This document shows positions 8,809 through 20,217 of a DNA stretch of 64,000 bases, piece after piece. Position numbers and translations under genes: made by a program. Source of the DNA: Deltaproteobacteria bacterium (GTDB taxonomy: Bacteria; Lernaellota; Lernaellaia; JACKCT01). The notes under the pieces were generated by a model. The model made no database searches, was not told the DNA's origin, and worked only from the letters and a program-made list of their open reading frames with translations. How positions within the stretch are numbered: the first letter of the stretch is position 1; every line of letters starts with the position of its first letter. The stretch covers positions 62,001-126,000 of the forward strand of contig JAOSJX010000028.1 in NCBI GenBank assembly GCA_027493875.1. The letters are read 5' to 3'.

Positions 8809-10509
8809 TCAAAGATCCTTGATCGTGAGCTGGACTTCGCGCCGGCCGCGGAACTCGTTGATGCCGATCTGGTAGGCGATGTCGACGGTCGCGCCGACCT
8901 CTCCGTACCGGCCGGCCATCCGCCAGCCGAGCGCGGATACCGCCTCGCGGCCGGCCGCGAGGCGAAGTTTCAGATGCTCGTCCTTCAACACCGTTTTGTG
9001 CACCACGCGAGCGCCGCGCGTGGCGAAGACCGGGGCCGGGTTCCCGATGCCGAACGGCGCCATGGCGTCGATCTGGGCGGCCGCGCGCTCGTCCACCTCG
9101 TCGAGTTTGTCCACGGGGTGTACCGCGACGCTCGGCTCCAGATCGCTCTTGCGAAGGACTTTGCGCGCGTGCCGTTCGAACGCCTGCATGAATTCCGCCA
9201 GCCGCGCGCGCTCGATCGTCAACCCCGCCGCGGCCCGATGGCCGCCGAACTGAATCAACGATGCCGCGCACGCCTCCAGCCCCGCGTGCAGATCGAACCC
9301 CTTGATCGACCGCCCGCTGCCCTTTCCCGCCGCGCCGTCGAACCCGATCACGACGGTGGGCCGATGGAATTCCTCGACAAGGCGGCTTGCGACGATGCCG
9401 ATGACGCCCGGATGCCATCCCTCGCCCGCCAAAACCAACGTATACAGCTTGTCGAGGTGGGGATTTTCCGCCGCCATTTTCCGCGCCCGCGCGAGGATGT
9501 CCTGCTCGATGTCCTGCCGCGCGCCGTTTTGGCGATCGAGCGCTTTCGCCAATTGCTCCGCGCGGTCCTCGTCCGCCGTCGTCAGCAGGTCCACCGCGTC
9601 GTCCGCCTTCCCCACCCGCCCCGCCGCGTTGATGCGCGGCGCAAGCGAGAACGCGACCGTATAATAATCCACCGGCCGGTTTTTCACGCCGGCCACCGCG
9701 CGCAACGCGTTCACGCCGGCGCGCCGGCCCTTCGTCAGCCGGTCGAGTCCCGCCGCGATCAACGCGCGGTTGACCCCGGTCACCGGCGCCATATCGGCGA
9801 TGGTCCCGAGCGCGACAAGATCGAGCAGTTCGCGCACGTCGAAGCCGTCGCGCTTAACCCGGCGGCCCTTCACCAGCCGCCGCCGCAGCGCGCCCGCGAG
9901 AAAAAAGGCGAGCCCGACGCCCGTGAGATTCTCGTCGGTAAAGCCGCACCCTTGCTGATGCGGATTGACGATCGCGTCCGCGGCCGGCAGTTCGCGCGGC
10001 AGTTCGTGATGATCGAGGATCGCCGTTTTCACACCGAGCGACCGGGCTTCGGCGCAGGCCTCATGGCCGGTGATCCCGGTATCCACGGTGACGATCAGTT
10101 TCGCGCCGCGCCGTGCCGCCTCCCGCACGAGCGCCGGATGAAACCCGTAACCGTCGCCGCCGCGCTCGGGAATCAGATAGAACGCCGGGTGACGCAACCG
10201 CGCGAACACATCGAGCAGCAAACTGGTCGCGGTCGTGCCGTCGACGTCGTAGTCGCCGTAAACGCATACCGGCGATCCCGCGCCGAGCGCCTCCACGACG
10301 AGATCCACCGCGCCCGCGAGCCCGGCCATGGCCTCCGGTTCCGGCAGATCCGCGAGTTTCGGGGAGAGGAAACGGTCAATGTCGTCCGGTTCGGTGAGGC
10401 CGCGTTCGACCAGCACGCGCGCCGCCAGGTCGGTGAACCCGCGGTGCTCGACGACGCGCCGCACGGCCTTCGGATCGGCCGAAAGCTCGATCCAGCGCCG
10501 CGAGGCCAT
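8809..10509 (-). CDS. recJ: Single-stranded-DNA-specific exonuclease RecJ
   Basis: 5'-3' single-strand exonuclease of recombination and mismatch repair. Intact, 566 residues, normal size. The DHH phosphoesterase motifs are all visible: DYDVDGTTA, VTVDTG and LDHHELP. In the C-terminal half are PRINAAGR and the DHHA1-type GGHRAAAG. The gene follows secF by only a few bases, closing the order tgt-yajC-secD-secF-recJ that is common in deltaproteobacteria. Unlike most long genes here it reads without a frame change. Confidence 0.97.
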   Translation of the reverse strand: MASRRWIELSADPKAVRRVVEHRGFTDLAARVLVERGLTEPDDIDRFLSPKLADLPEPEAMAGLAGAVDLVVEALGAGSPVCVYGDYDVDGTTATSLLLDVFARLRHPAFYLIPERGGDGYGFHPALVREAARRGAKLIVTVDTGITGHEACAEARSLGVKTAILDHHELPRELPAADAIVNPHQQGCGFTDENLTGVGLAFFLAGALRRRLVKGRRVKRDGFDVRELLDLVALGTIADMAPVTGVNRALIAAGLDRLTKGRRAGVNALRAVAGVKNRPVDYYTVAFSLAPRINAAGRVGKADDAVDLLTTADEDRAEQLAKALDRQNGARQDIEQDILARARKMAAENPHLDKLYTLVLAGEGWHPGVIGIVASRLVEEFHRPTVVIGFDGAAGKGSGRSIKGFDLHAGLEACAASLIQFGGHRAAAGLTIERARLAEFMQAFERHARKVLRKSDLEPSVAVHPVDKLDEVDERAAAQIDAMAPFGIGNPAPVFATRGARVVHKTVLKDEHLKLRLAAGREAVSALGWRMAGRYGEVGATVDIAYQIGINEFRGRREVQLTIKDL

Positions 10510-10511
10510 CG

Positions 10512-11483
10512 TCAGGACTTCTTGCGGGCGAGCCGGCGCCGTTTGATCGAGATTTCCTCGAGCGCGATATAGATCGGCGTGGCGATGTAGAGCGACGAAT
10601 AAGTGCCCACGAGGATGCCGACGCTCATCGCGAGGGCGAAATCCTTGATGATCTCGGAGCCGAGAAAATAAATCGCCAACACCACAATGAGCGTCGTGCC
10701 GGAGGTCAGAATCGTGCGCGACAGCGTGTCGTTCAGCGAATTGTTGACGATGGTGATGATCGGCTTGCCGCGGTACACGGTGTGGCCCTCGCGGACGCGG
10801 TCGAAGATGATGACCGTATCGTTCACCGAGTAACCGGCGACGGTCAGAAGCGCCGCGACGACCGTCAGATCGATTTCCAGTTGAAGCAGCGCGAACACAC
10901 CGGCGACGACGATGACGTCGTGGGCCAGGGCGACGACCGCGCCGGGCGAGTAGCGGAAATTAAACCGCCAACCGATGTACACGAGAATGCCGAGAAGCGC
11001 ATAGACGATGGCCATCACGCCCTTGCGGCGCAGGCTTTCGCCGACGCGCGGGCCGACCATGTCGGTCGAGATAACCTCCACGCGGTCCGCGCCATAGTCT
11101 TTCTGAAGCTGCGCCATGAGGACGCGGGCCACGTCGGGCAGTTCGGACTCCTGGGATTTCTCCGTTTCGCCGGCGAGCGCCTCCGTTACCGACGACTCGC
11201 CTTTGGCTTTGATCGAGTAAACCGTCCGGTTCTCGAGAAGAAACGACACGACCTGGACGTTTTTGAATCCGCCGTCGATCAGCCGCCGGCGCACGTCGCC
11301 GATGGAAACCTTCTCCTTAAACTCGACACGCAGTTCCACGCCGCCGGCGAAGCCGATGCCGTAATTGAACCCTTTCACCGCGATCAAAATCACGCTCACC
11401 AGAACGATCAGTCCGGAGAGCGCCGCGCCGATGGCGCGGTAGCGCATGAAGTCGATCGACACGCCCGGTTTAATGATTTCCAT
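10512..11483 (-). CDS. secF: Protein translocase subunit SecF
   Basis: Inner-membrane partner of SecD that uses the proton gradient to pull exported proteins through SecYEG. 323 residues, intact. One N-terminal membrane segment is followed by the conserved GFAGGVELRVEF region, a periplasmic domain (about 50-140) and five more C-terminal segments, including the family motif in GYSVNDTVIIFDRVRE. It starts 10 bases downstream of secD and ends 2 bases before recJ, so the block is one transcript. Confidence 0.96.
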   Translation of the reverse strand: MEIIKPGVSIDFMRYRAIGAALSGLIVLVSVILIAVKGFNYGIGFAGGVELRVEFKEKVSIGDVRRRLIDGGFKNVQVVSFLLENRTVYSIKAKGESSVTEALAGETEKSQESELPDVARVLMAQLQKDYGADRVEVISTDMVGPRVGESLRRKGVMAIVYALLGILVYIGWRFNFRYSPGAVVALAHDVIVVAGVFALLQLEIDLTVVAALLTVAGYSVNDTVIIFDRVREGHTVYRGKPIITIVNNSLNDTLSRTILTSGTTLIVVLAIYFLGSEIIKDFALAMSVGILVGTYSSLYIATPIYIALEEISIKRRRLARKKS

Positions 11484-11492
11484 GGTCTCGCC

Positions 11493-13085
11493 TCAGATGC
11501 TGATCGTCTTGAGATCGCGGCGGCGCTGGAATAGATGGTCGTAATACAAGCGCGTTCCGACCACCGCCGTGAACACCGAAGACACCAGACCGATCATGAG
11601 CGTCACCGCGAATCCGCGGATCGGCCCGGTGCCGAATTGATAGAGCACGACGCCTGCGATGACCGTGGTGATGTTGGCGTCCAAAATCGCCGAGAGCGCC
11701 TTGTCGTAACCGGCATCGACCGCCGCGCGCGGCGTCTTGCCGGCCCTCAACTCCTCACGGATGCGTTCGTTGATGATGACGTTGGCGTCCACGGCCATGC
11801 CGAGCGTCAGAATGATGCCCGCGATGCCGGGAAGCGTCAGCGTCGCCCCGAAGGCCGCCAGCCCGCCCATGATCATCACGATGTTGGCGACCAGCGCGAG
11901 GTCGGCGATGACGCCGGCCCGTTTGTAGTAGAGGATCATGAACGCCACGACGAGCCCGCCGCCGACGAGAAACGAGATATAACCCTTGCGGATCGAATCC
12001 TCGCCGAGGGTCGGCCCCACTGTCCGTTCCTCCTCGATTTGCACCGGCACGGGGGAGGGAGCCGGCCCGCAGCACGATCGCCAGATCGCGCGCCTGTTCG
12101 TTCGTGAAATCGCCGGTGATCTGCCCGTGCGCGTAAATGCGGTCGCGGATCGTCGGCGCCGTGACGACCTTGTCGTCGAGAAGAATCACAAGCTGCTTGC
12201 CGACGTTGCCGCCCGTGATCTCCGCGAAGGTCTTCGCCGCGGAGGAGTTGAATTGAAAACTCACCGCCGGCCGCTGGTACTGATCCACCGTGCGCCGCGC
12301 GTCCACCAATTCCTTGCCGCTGATCTCGGGGATCTTTTTAAGAAGGTAGAACCCGGCGCCTTCGCGTACCGTTTCTCCCGTTGCGTAGATCTCGTAGCCC
12401 TCCGGAACCGTTCCCCGATGCGCGAGAGCAGCGCGTCGCGCGAGAGATCGAAGTAGCCGGCCTGGTCCAGAATCTTGAACTCCAGCACGGCCGTCCGCCC
12501 GATGAGCTGCTTGGCCCGCGTCGGGTCCACAATGCCCGGCAGACGCACCACGATCTGATCCGTCCCCTGCGTATAAATCTGCGGTTCCTTGACCGCGAAT
12601 TCGTCGATGCGGTTGGTAATCGTCTCGCGCGCCTGGAAAAGCGCGTTTTGCTTCAGGTAGTCGATTTCCTGCGGGTCCATCTGCATCGAAATTTGCGTCG
12701 GGCCCAGGCTGTCGATGTTGTACCGGGACCAGTATTCCTTGAGATACGCCACGCCCTGCGTTTTGGCCGGCTCCGACGAAAAGGTTACGACGACGCGGCG
12801 CTCGTCCTCGACTTTGATTTCGTCCGTCGGCGCGTTCTTTTCCTTGAGGGCTTCCTCCAGGCGGCCGGCGTCGTTGCCGAGCTCGTCCACGATCGCCTTT
12901 TGCGTCATCACGCGCAGGACGACGTGCATCCCGCCGCGAAGGTCAAGGCCGAGGTTGACCGAGTCGAGCGTCGACGGCCCGATCTTGATCTCCTCTTTCC
13001 CCAGCATATTCGGCAGCAGGAAAAACAGGCACACGCCGATGACGCCAAGAACAAGCACGGTGCGCGGCGTCAGATTCTTTTTCAT
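11493..13085 (-). CDS. secD: Protein translocase subunit SecD (two frame changes)
   Basis: Works with SecF and YajC in protein export. The reconstructed protein has about 530 residues: an N-terminal membrane segment, the [10 protein letters not shown] motif, a large periplasmic domain, and a C-terminal six-segment block with [14 protein letters not shown]. The frame changes near 12410 (after LSRIGERF) and near 12055 (in the run coding LPPSPVP). The three pieces join without loss of conserved sequence, so I read this as one functional gene with sequence errors. Start is the ATG at 13085. Confidence 0.94.
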
Positions 13086-13201
13086 GGGTCACGATCCCCG
13101 TCATTACGCATAAAAAACGCCCAGGGGCGCGAAATCCGGCCCCGGCGGCGGCGAAGAATAGCCGGATTGCCCCGGCTTGGCAATCGCCCGAATCACGCCG
13201 C

Positions 13202-13531
13202 CTATTTCGCGCTTTCTTCGACCTTCTGATAGCTGGAAATCTGCGATTTCAGGAACTTCACCTGAGTGTCTTTCGCGATCTCGACCGTCACGATCCCTTT
13301 GGCGTCGTCGATGGCCGCGACGCTCCCCAGAATGCCCGACGCCGTCACGACCTTGTCGCCGCGTTTCAGGGCGCCGAGAAATTCCCGGTGATCCTTGGCC
13401 TTCTTGCTTTGCGGCCGGATGATGAAAAAGTAGAAGACCAGGACGATCAGCACGATCGGAAGCATGTTCATGATGCCCGCGGCGGGTGCGGCACCTTGTC
13501 CCCCGCCCGTCTGGGCGAAGGCCTCAGTCAC
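13202..13531 (-). CDS. yajC: Sec translocon accessory subunit YajC
   Basis: Small membrane protein that binds SecDF. 109 residues, with one membrane segment (about 22-40) followed directly by the family signature FFIIRPQSKK, then a basic cytoplasmic domain with KRGDKVVTASGILG. It lies between tgt and secD in the usual order. The ORF starts at an ATG at 13531 with a Gln/Gly/Ala-rich leader. Confidence 0.96.
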   Translation of the reverse strand: MTEAFAQTGGGQGAAPAAGIMNMLPIVLIVLVFYFFIIRPQSKKAKDHREFLGALKRGDKVVTASGILGSVAAIDDAKGIVTVEIAKDTQVKFLKSQISSYQKVEESAK

Positions 13532-13544
13532 AAAAAAACATTGT

Positions 13545-14670
<1,126 letters not shown>

Positions 14671-14801
14671 AAAGTCCCCGGTTTTGTGCGCTTCCGCAGG
14701 TCTTTAAGCGGTCCCGCTCACACCGGCAAGCCTTATGGGGTTGATCTTGCCGAAAAGTTTTTGCAAGAATCCGGCCTCTGATTTGGAGACGCGGGCGCGA
14801 T

Positions 14802-15428
14802 ATGGACGTCAAATCGAAAGACTACGTGCGGCGAGCGGTCGAGGATTACCCCGTCGAAGGGCCCGTCCTGGAGATCGCGGCGGGATGGGAACCCAACTAC
14901 TATCAGGACTTTTTTGAGGGCCTGGAGTACGTCAAACAGGACATCCGCGACTGGGACCCGCCGTGCATCGACATCGTCTGCGACGCGAAAGACATGAGCG
15001 CGCACGTCGAGGACGCGTCGTTTTCCACGGTCCTTTGCCTCAATACGCTCGAGCACGTGGACGAACCGCAGAAGATCGTGAACGAGATGTATCGCGTCAT
15101 GAAGGTCGGCGGCCACGGCATCGTGACCGTGCCGACGCGCTGCCCAATCCACCGCGCGCGCCCAAGGATTTCTGGCGCTTCATGCCGGACGGCATTTTCC
15201 ATCTGTTCCGGCGCTTCGAGTTTCTCGACATGACCGTGGGGGCGCAGCCTCACCTACCCGTCCACGATCAACATCGTCGTGCGCAAACCGCCGCAGCCGA
15301 TCCGGCGCGATCGCGCCAACGGGTATCCGTATAACGTCGTGCGCCTCAAGCGCGAGAACGGCCCGATCGTCAACGCCGTCGACGCGCTCCTCGAAAAAAT
15401 CAATTTGCAGTTCATTAGGATTCGCTGA
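14802..15428 (+). CDS. SAM-dependent methyltransferase, class I (two frame changes)
   Basis: About 208 residues after joining three frames (changes near 15145 and near 15242). The N-terminal half has a Rossmann methyltransferase pattern: VLEIAAGWEPNYY as the glycine-poor motif I, a DIVCDAKDM strand, FSTVLCLNTLEHV and the VLKVGG-like VMKVGGHGIVTVP. The motif I glycines are partly replaced, so the donor site is unusual. A Lys/Arg-rich tail ends LQFIRIR. It stands alone and divergent from tgt. The substrate is unknown; neighbours suggest no pathway. Confidence 0.75.
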
Positions 15429-15477
15429 CGCCTGATGGAGCCGGCGCGACGGACGTTCGCGACGAGGCGAGACGGCG

Positions 15478-17514
15478 TCATGGCGCCAGCGGGTCGATAA
15501 TCTCGCCCTCTCCACTTTCCCACCGGGTGTCGAGAAAGTGCGCGACCTGCGCGCGGGCGGCCTGGCCGCGTTCGCTGCCGCTGGTCAGAATGGCGTGGTC
15601 ATCGGTGGAGAACTGGTAGAAGCCCGGACCGGCGGACGGCAGCGTCGCATGCGGCGCGCCGACGTCCCAGTTGAAGGGCTCGAATTGGGGCCACCCGCCC
15701 GCTCGGCAATAGTAGCCGCCCGACGGGCCGCCAGCGTTTCGTCGTGCGACGATCCCTGTTGGAAAATCCGGACATCGCGGTCCTCGTTGCCCGGCAACGG
15801 ATCGGCGATGACGTGCGGCAGAAAGTTGACCGGATCGCCCGCGTCGAGCACGTGCTGGTAGAGGCTGACGGTGTAACGCGCCGGTTCCAGCACGTGCAGA
15901 TCGATGCCCGCCTCCTCCTCGATCACCTCGATCCAGCCCAGATACGGAACCGCCGGACCGTTCAGCGCGATTTCGAGAAAGCGCGCGCCCGCCGCCGCTT
16001 CGATAAACGTGTCCGTCACCGTTTCCGTCGCCGCGATGACGCCGCCCATGATCGATCCCATCGACTGGCCGATGTACGCGAGCCGCGCCGGATCGAGATC
16101 GGGCGTCGCGTCGCCCGCGCCGTCCGGAATCATGTCTGGCGGCGTCATCGCCTTGATCGCCCGCAGCGCCCACATCCAGATCGTGGCGCCCTCGCGCCAG
16201 AAGTCGCGCGCGGACAGGGGTTCGAGCAAGTCGAACACGCAAAGGAATTGCTCGATTTCGTTATCCGGTTCGCGCTCGCCGTGGCAATCCGCGTCGACGG
16301 ACAGGACGGCATAACCTTCGGGCGCGATGCGGTTGCCGAAGCTGATGCCCTCGTTGCGGCTGCTCCAGATCCCGTGGCCCCAGAAAATCACCGGAAACGG
16401 CTGCGTTTTGGTCGTGGCCGTCGCGTCGGGCAGCGTCAGAGTGACTTCCTGCTCGATCCAGTCCTGCACCTTGAATCCGCCCTTTTCCTCGTCCCGCTCC
16501 CAAAGGCCGCGCTCGTTGCGAAAGACCGGCACCAGCAGCTTGCCGCGCGCGGTGCCGTCGAGCCCGGGTTGCGCGCTCGGCGTATAGACCCAATCGTAAA
16601 ACTCCGGCGGCGTGTCCGCGGCCAGCGCGTCCAGCGTGCCGCGCATCGTGACCATGTCCGGGGTGATGGATTGCGTCGTGAATTCCGGAGAACGAGAGAA
16701 CGTCCGCGGCGTCGATGCCCAGATCCGCGAAGCCCTCCATCGTTTTCAACAGCGCCGTCCCGGTCCAATTCGACGTGCGGCCGTCCATGAAATGCCACCA
16801 CAGGCGGCGCATGGTCTCGGACGCGCGGTAGCATCCGGCGCCGGGGCGTCCGAAGCCGCGCGTGACGATCAGAAGATAGCGGGTGCGTTCGCGGAGCGGC
16901 GTCCACGGCTGCGCCCAGAGCACGCCTTTATGCCAGCTCACGTTGAGGGCGACTTGCTCGCCGTAGTGCGGATCGTCCGGATCGGAAACCACGAGACGCA
17001 CGCTGTCGTCCGCGGCCGGCGCGGACTTGTCGGGATACGTCAGGCGGTCGGGCTCGTCGTCCACGCGGACATACAGATCCCCCGCGGTGGAGAAGCCGTC
17101 GAGCGTGTTGATCGCGTCGCGCAGAAACGGAAGCCCTCGCACCGTACCGCCGACGGGCGCCGTCGTTTGCCCGTCGATGTTGACGCGCAGCCCGGTCGGC
17201 GACGACCCGTCCGCGACGGTGTAGATGTTGTTCGGATAGGGAACGGCGTAGGGCTCGTCAAAAAGGTCGAAGGGGAACACGGGATCGTCCTCGCACGTTT
17301 CCGGATAAGGCGTAACCTCCGGCGCATCGTCGTCCGCGTCGTCGTCGAGATCGTCATCGGCGGCGTGCGTGTCGTCGTCCGATGACGCGTCGTCGTCGGC
17401 CGCATCGTCGTCCTCGTCGTCGTTGTCGTCATCGTCATCGTCGCCGCAGCCGCAGGCGATCGATCCCGCCAGGGCCGCCGCCAGCGCCGCGAGCATCAGC
17501 CAATGCCACTTCAT
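15478..17514 (-). CDS. Poly-Asp lipoprotein, alpha/beta-hydrolase fold (paralogue 1)
   Basis: Secreted lipoprotein of about 678 residues after two frame changes (near 16685 and 15735). A signal peptide ends in the lipobox SIACGC, followed by about 45 residues that are mostly Asp, probably a flexible tether. The body begins with VFPFDLFDEPYAVPYPNNIYT. A C-terminal alpha/beta-hydrolase domain shows VIFWGHGI (oxyanion strand), DADCHGERE and the nucleophile elbow GQSMGS. The C-terminus has aromatic patches (GGYYCRAGGWPQFEP) and ends EIIDPLAP. It follows its paralogue by 8 bases in one operon. Esterase or peptidase activity is likely, but the substrate cannot be inferred. Confidence 0.8.
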
Positions 17515-17522
17515 CCTTTTGA

Positions 17523-19522
17523 TTACTCCGCCAGAGGATCGATGATTTCCGCGACGCCGGTTTCATAATGCGAGCGAATAAAATGGGTCGCTTGTTCGCG
17601 ATAGGCGTTTCCCATCGGCGTCGTCAGCCACAAATTGAAATGTTCGTCCGTGTCGTACTGGTAGAAGCCGGAACCTTCGTGCGGGCAGGTGTCGTAGTCG
17701 CCGATCCCCGTATCCCAGACGTAGGGTTCGAGCTGCGGCCAGCCGCCCGCCCGGTTGTAATACGCCCCGGCGACCCCGCCGAGCGTCGCGTCGGCCTCGC
17801 CGCCCTGCTGCAAAACCTGCGGCGCGTGGCTTTCGAGGCCCGGCAGAGGATCGTCGACCGTATGCGTCAGGTACGTGAACGGATCCGCGGCGTCGAGAAT
17901 ATTCTGAGCGAAGCCCCCGACCGTCCACAAACCGTCCTCCGCGTGCATGCCGCCGGGAACCATGTCGTCGAGCATTTGCGCGATGTCGACGAACGCGCCG
18001 AGATACGGTCCTTCCAGCGCGATGCCCGTGAATTTCGCGCCGGCCGAGCTGACCACCCAGGCGTCGATGTTTTCCTCGAGCGCCGAGAAAACGCCGCCGT
18101 GAATGCTGCCCATGGAGATCGACAGATAGTAGAGGTGCTCCACGTCGAAATCGGGAATGCCGTCGCCGCCGGTCTCTCGCGGGATGACGTCGATGTCGCC
18201 GAGCTGTTTCACCGCGCGCGCGAACCACATGTAGTCCGCGATCGTCTCGCGGATGTTGTCGCGAAAACGCAGCGGATGCGCGAAGTCGAAATAGCACAGC
18301 AGCGACGTGACGGGGTCGCCGGGAATGGGTGCGCGGTCGCCGTGGCACACCGCGTCCATGCCGGCGAGCACCAACCCTTCTTGCGCGAACTTCTGGACGA
18401 GCGCTTCCACGGACAGCGACTCCTTCACGTCGCCGAGGCCGTGACCGTAAAGGACCACCGGATAGGGTTGGCCCTCCGGATGCGCGTCGATTTCCGGAAG
18501 CGAAAAAGAGAACCTCGATGTCCTCCCAATCCAGAATTTTCGGATCGCCGTCGGCGTCGTAGGTCCAATGCCCGTGCTCGTCCTGAAACACGGGGGTGGA
18601 CAGCGTGGCCGTCGCGAAACCGTTGACACCGTCCACGGGATGGCTCGGCGGGAACGTCTGCCAGTTCGTCAGCTCCGGCGCCGTGGCTTCGGCGTCGAGC
18701 ATCATACGGACGTTGTTCAGGTCCCGCGTCGCCGCCAGCGTGGTGAATTCGCCGATCGCGAGAAGGTCGTGCGGGTTAAGGCCCATCGCTTCCAGGTGCG
18801 CGATGTCGTCGAAATACCGTTCGCCGGCGAGATCGGGGGCGTTGTGGAAATACTGCGTCAGCACATCGTGCATCGCGGTGGAGGCTTGATAACACGTGGC
18901 GCTCTTCGGCTGGAGGGTCCGCGTCGCGACGATGACGTAGTGCGTGCGCTCGCGCAGCGGCCGAAACGGGCGCAGCCGGATACTCTTCTTTTTTCCACCA
19001 CGCGGTCGCCGGAGCGAACTCGCCGTCAAACGGACTGCCCGGATCGGACACCATGATGACGACGCCATCGCCCACACCCGGATCGACTTCGTCGGGCAGC
19101 GTGCTCTCCAACGGCTCGTCGGTCACCGGAACGTAGAGGTCCGCGGCGACGGAAAAGCCGTCGAGGTTGTTGACCGCGCCGATCAGAAAATCGAACTGTT
19201 CGATTTCCGCGAAAGGGGCGATCGGGCGCGTGGTGTCGACTCCGATGTTCACGCGGTGCCCCGTGGGCGAATCGGGATCGGGCACCGTGTAGAGATCGTT
19301 CGGATAAGGCACGGTCGCCGGGGTCCCGTAGAGATCGAAATCGAACACCGGCCCGTGGGCGCAGGGATCGCTATAGGCATCGTCGTCCGCTTCCGTGTCG
19401 TCGTCATCCGACCACGTGGAATCGCTGTCGTCATCGTCGTCGTCTCCGCCGCACGTGCAGCCGAGGGCCGCCGTCATCGTCGCCAGAAGAAGCAATATTC
19501 CGAGCGTATAAACCGATTTCAT
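17523..19522 (-). CDS. Poly-Asp lipoprotein, alpha/beta-hydrolase fold (paralogue 2)
   Basis: Sister of the gene at 15478-17514, about 665 residues, with frame changes near 18988 (T run) and 18512. The signal peptide ends TAALGCTCG, then DDDDDDSDST and a second acidic block. Shared landmarks run in the same order: FDFDLYGTPATVPYPNDLYT, VVLYGHGLGD, DAVCHGDRA, the serine elbow, GGWPQLEPYVWD and the ending EIIDPLAE. The elbow reads SISMGS where paralogue 1 has GQSMGS, so the first glycine of GxSxG is replaced by Ser. Activity may differ, or this copy may be specialised. The gene is the first of the pair; an inverted repeat sits just upstream at 19543-19566. Confidence 0.8.
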
Positions 19523-19542
19523 TACCGCACCCCAATCACCAA

Positions 19543-19566
19543 ATCGCGGGGATTATAGGCCGCGAT
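19543..19566. other. 7-bp perfect inverted repeat in a divergent intergenic region
   Basis: ATCGCGG and CCGCGAT are separated by 10 bases in the gap between the minus-strand lipoprotein pair and the plus-strand small gene. It could be an operator or a hairpin in the leader; nothing decides which. Confidence 0.4.
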
Positions 19567-19591
19567 CAGGTCCAGTGAAAGTCCGGCGCCG

Positions 19592-20079
19592 TTGACCGCG
19601 CGGTCGCCCCGGCGTTACAAGAACGGCGTTTTGTCGGCGAACCCATCATCCACGCAAACATCCGGTCCGTCGTTGCGGCTCGTCCTCGGCGCGGTCGCCG
19701 TGCTGTCACTGATCTTGTCGCTCCTCGTCCTGCGCGGCTGAAGGCGGCCAACGAACAGGTCGGCGCCGCGCTCCGCGATTTTTCCTCCGCCGGCCGCGAA
19801 CTGACGCCCGAGGAATGCGTCGACCGCGTCGTGGCCTGGCGCCGGACCTGCTCCGCGATGTCCACCGAATGCGACGCGTCCGTGGACCGGCTGGTGCGCG
19901 CCTGCCTCGGCGCGAAGGACCGCCGCGCGTACTGCCGCGATCTTGGTGACCGCTCGTCGTCGACGCATTTCGGTTATCAAGAATGCGTTCCGTATGAGAA
20001 GGACCGCCCCCTCAAAAAGGCGTGCGCGCTCGGATTTCGCGTCATCGATCGTTTTTGCAAGGACGAAGCGGCGCCGTAA
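19592..20079 (+). CDS. Small Cys-rich single-pass membrane protein (one frame change)
   Basis: Hypothetical. A basic N-terminus is followed by one strong membrane segment (LRLVLGAVAVLSLILSLLVL), a frame change near 19735, and a roughly 110-residue outer domain with seven or eight cysteines (for example EECVDRVVAWRRTC, ECDAS, RACLGA, YCRDLG, ECVPYEK, KACALG, FCKDEAAP). Paired cysteines suggest an oxidised periplasmic fold. The start is uncertain: TTG at 19592 or 19631. I do not recognise the family. Confidence 0.5.
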
Positions 20080-20217
20080 ATCGGGAACGTCCGCCCCCTT
20101 GATTTCCCACCGCGACGGGCGTATGAGATTTCGCTGAGACAAAGAGTACGAGAACCAAACTTAATCAGTCGGTGTGGGCATCTTGCGCGCGAGGGTTGTT
20201 GTGCGTCGCGCGATGAG

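Noticed and set aside
8752-10572. A 606-codon open frame on the plus strand opposite recJ
   Set aside because: It is the antisense shadow of a GC-rich gene; its product is Arg/His/Pro-rich with no domain, while recJ opposite is complete.
19725-19745. TGA after the membrane segment of the small Cys-rich protein as a selenocysteine codon
   Set aside because: Downstream coding resumes in a different frame, no CxxU context is present, and no hairpin follows.
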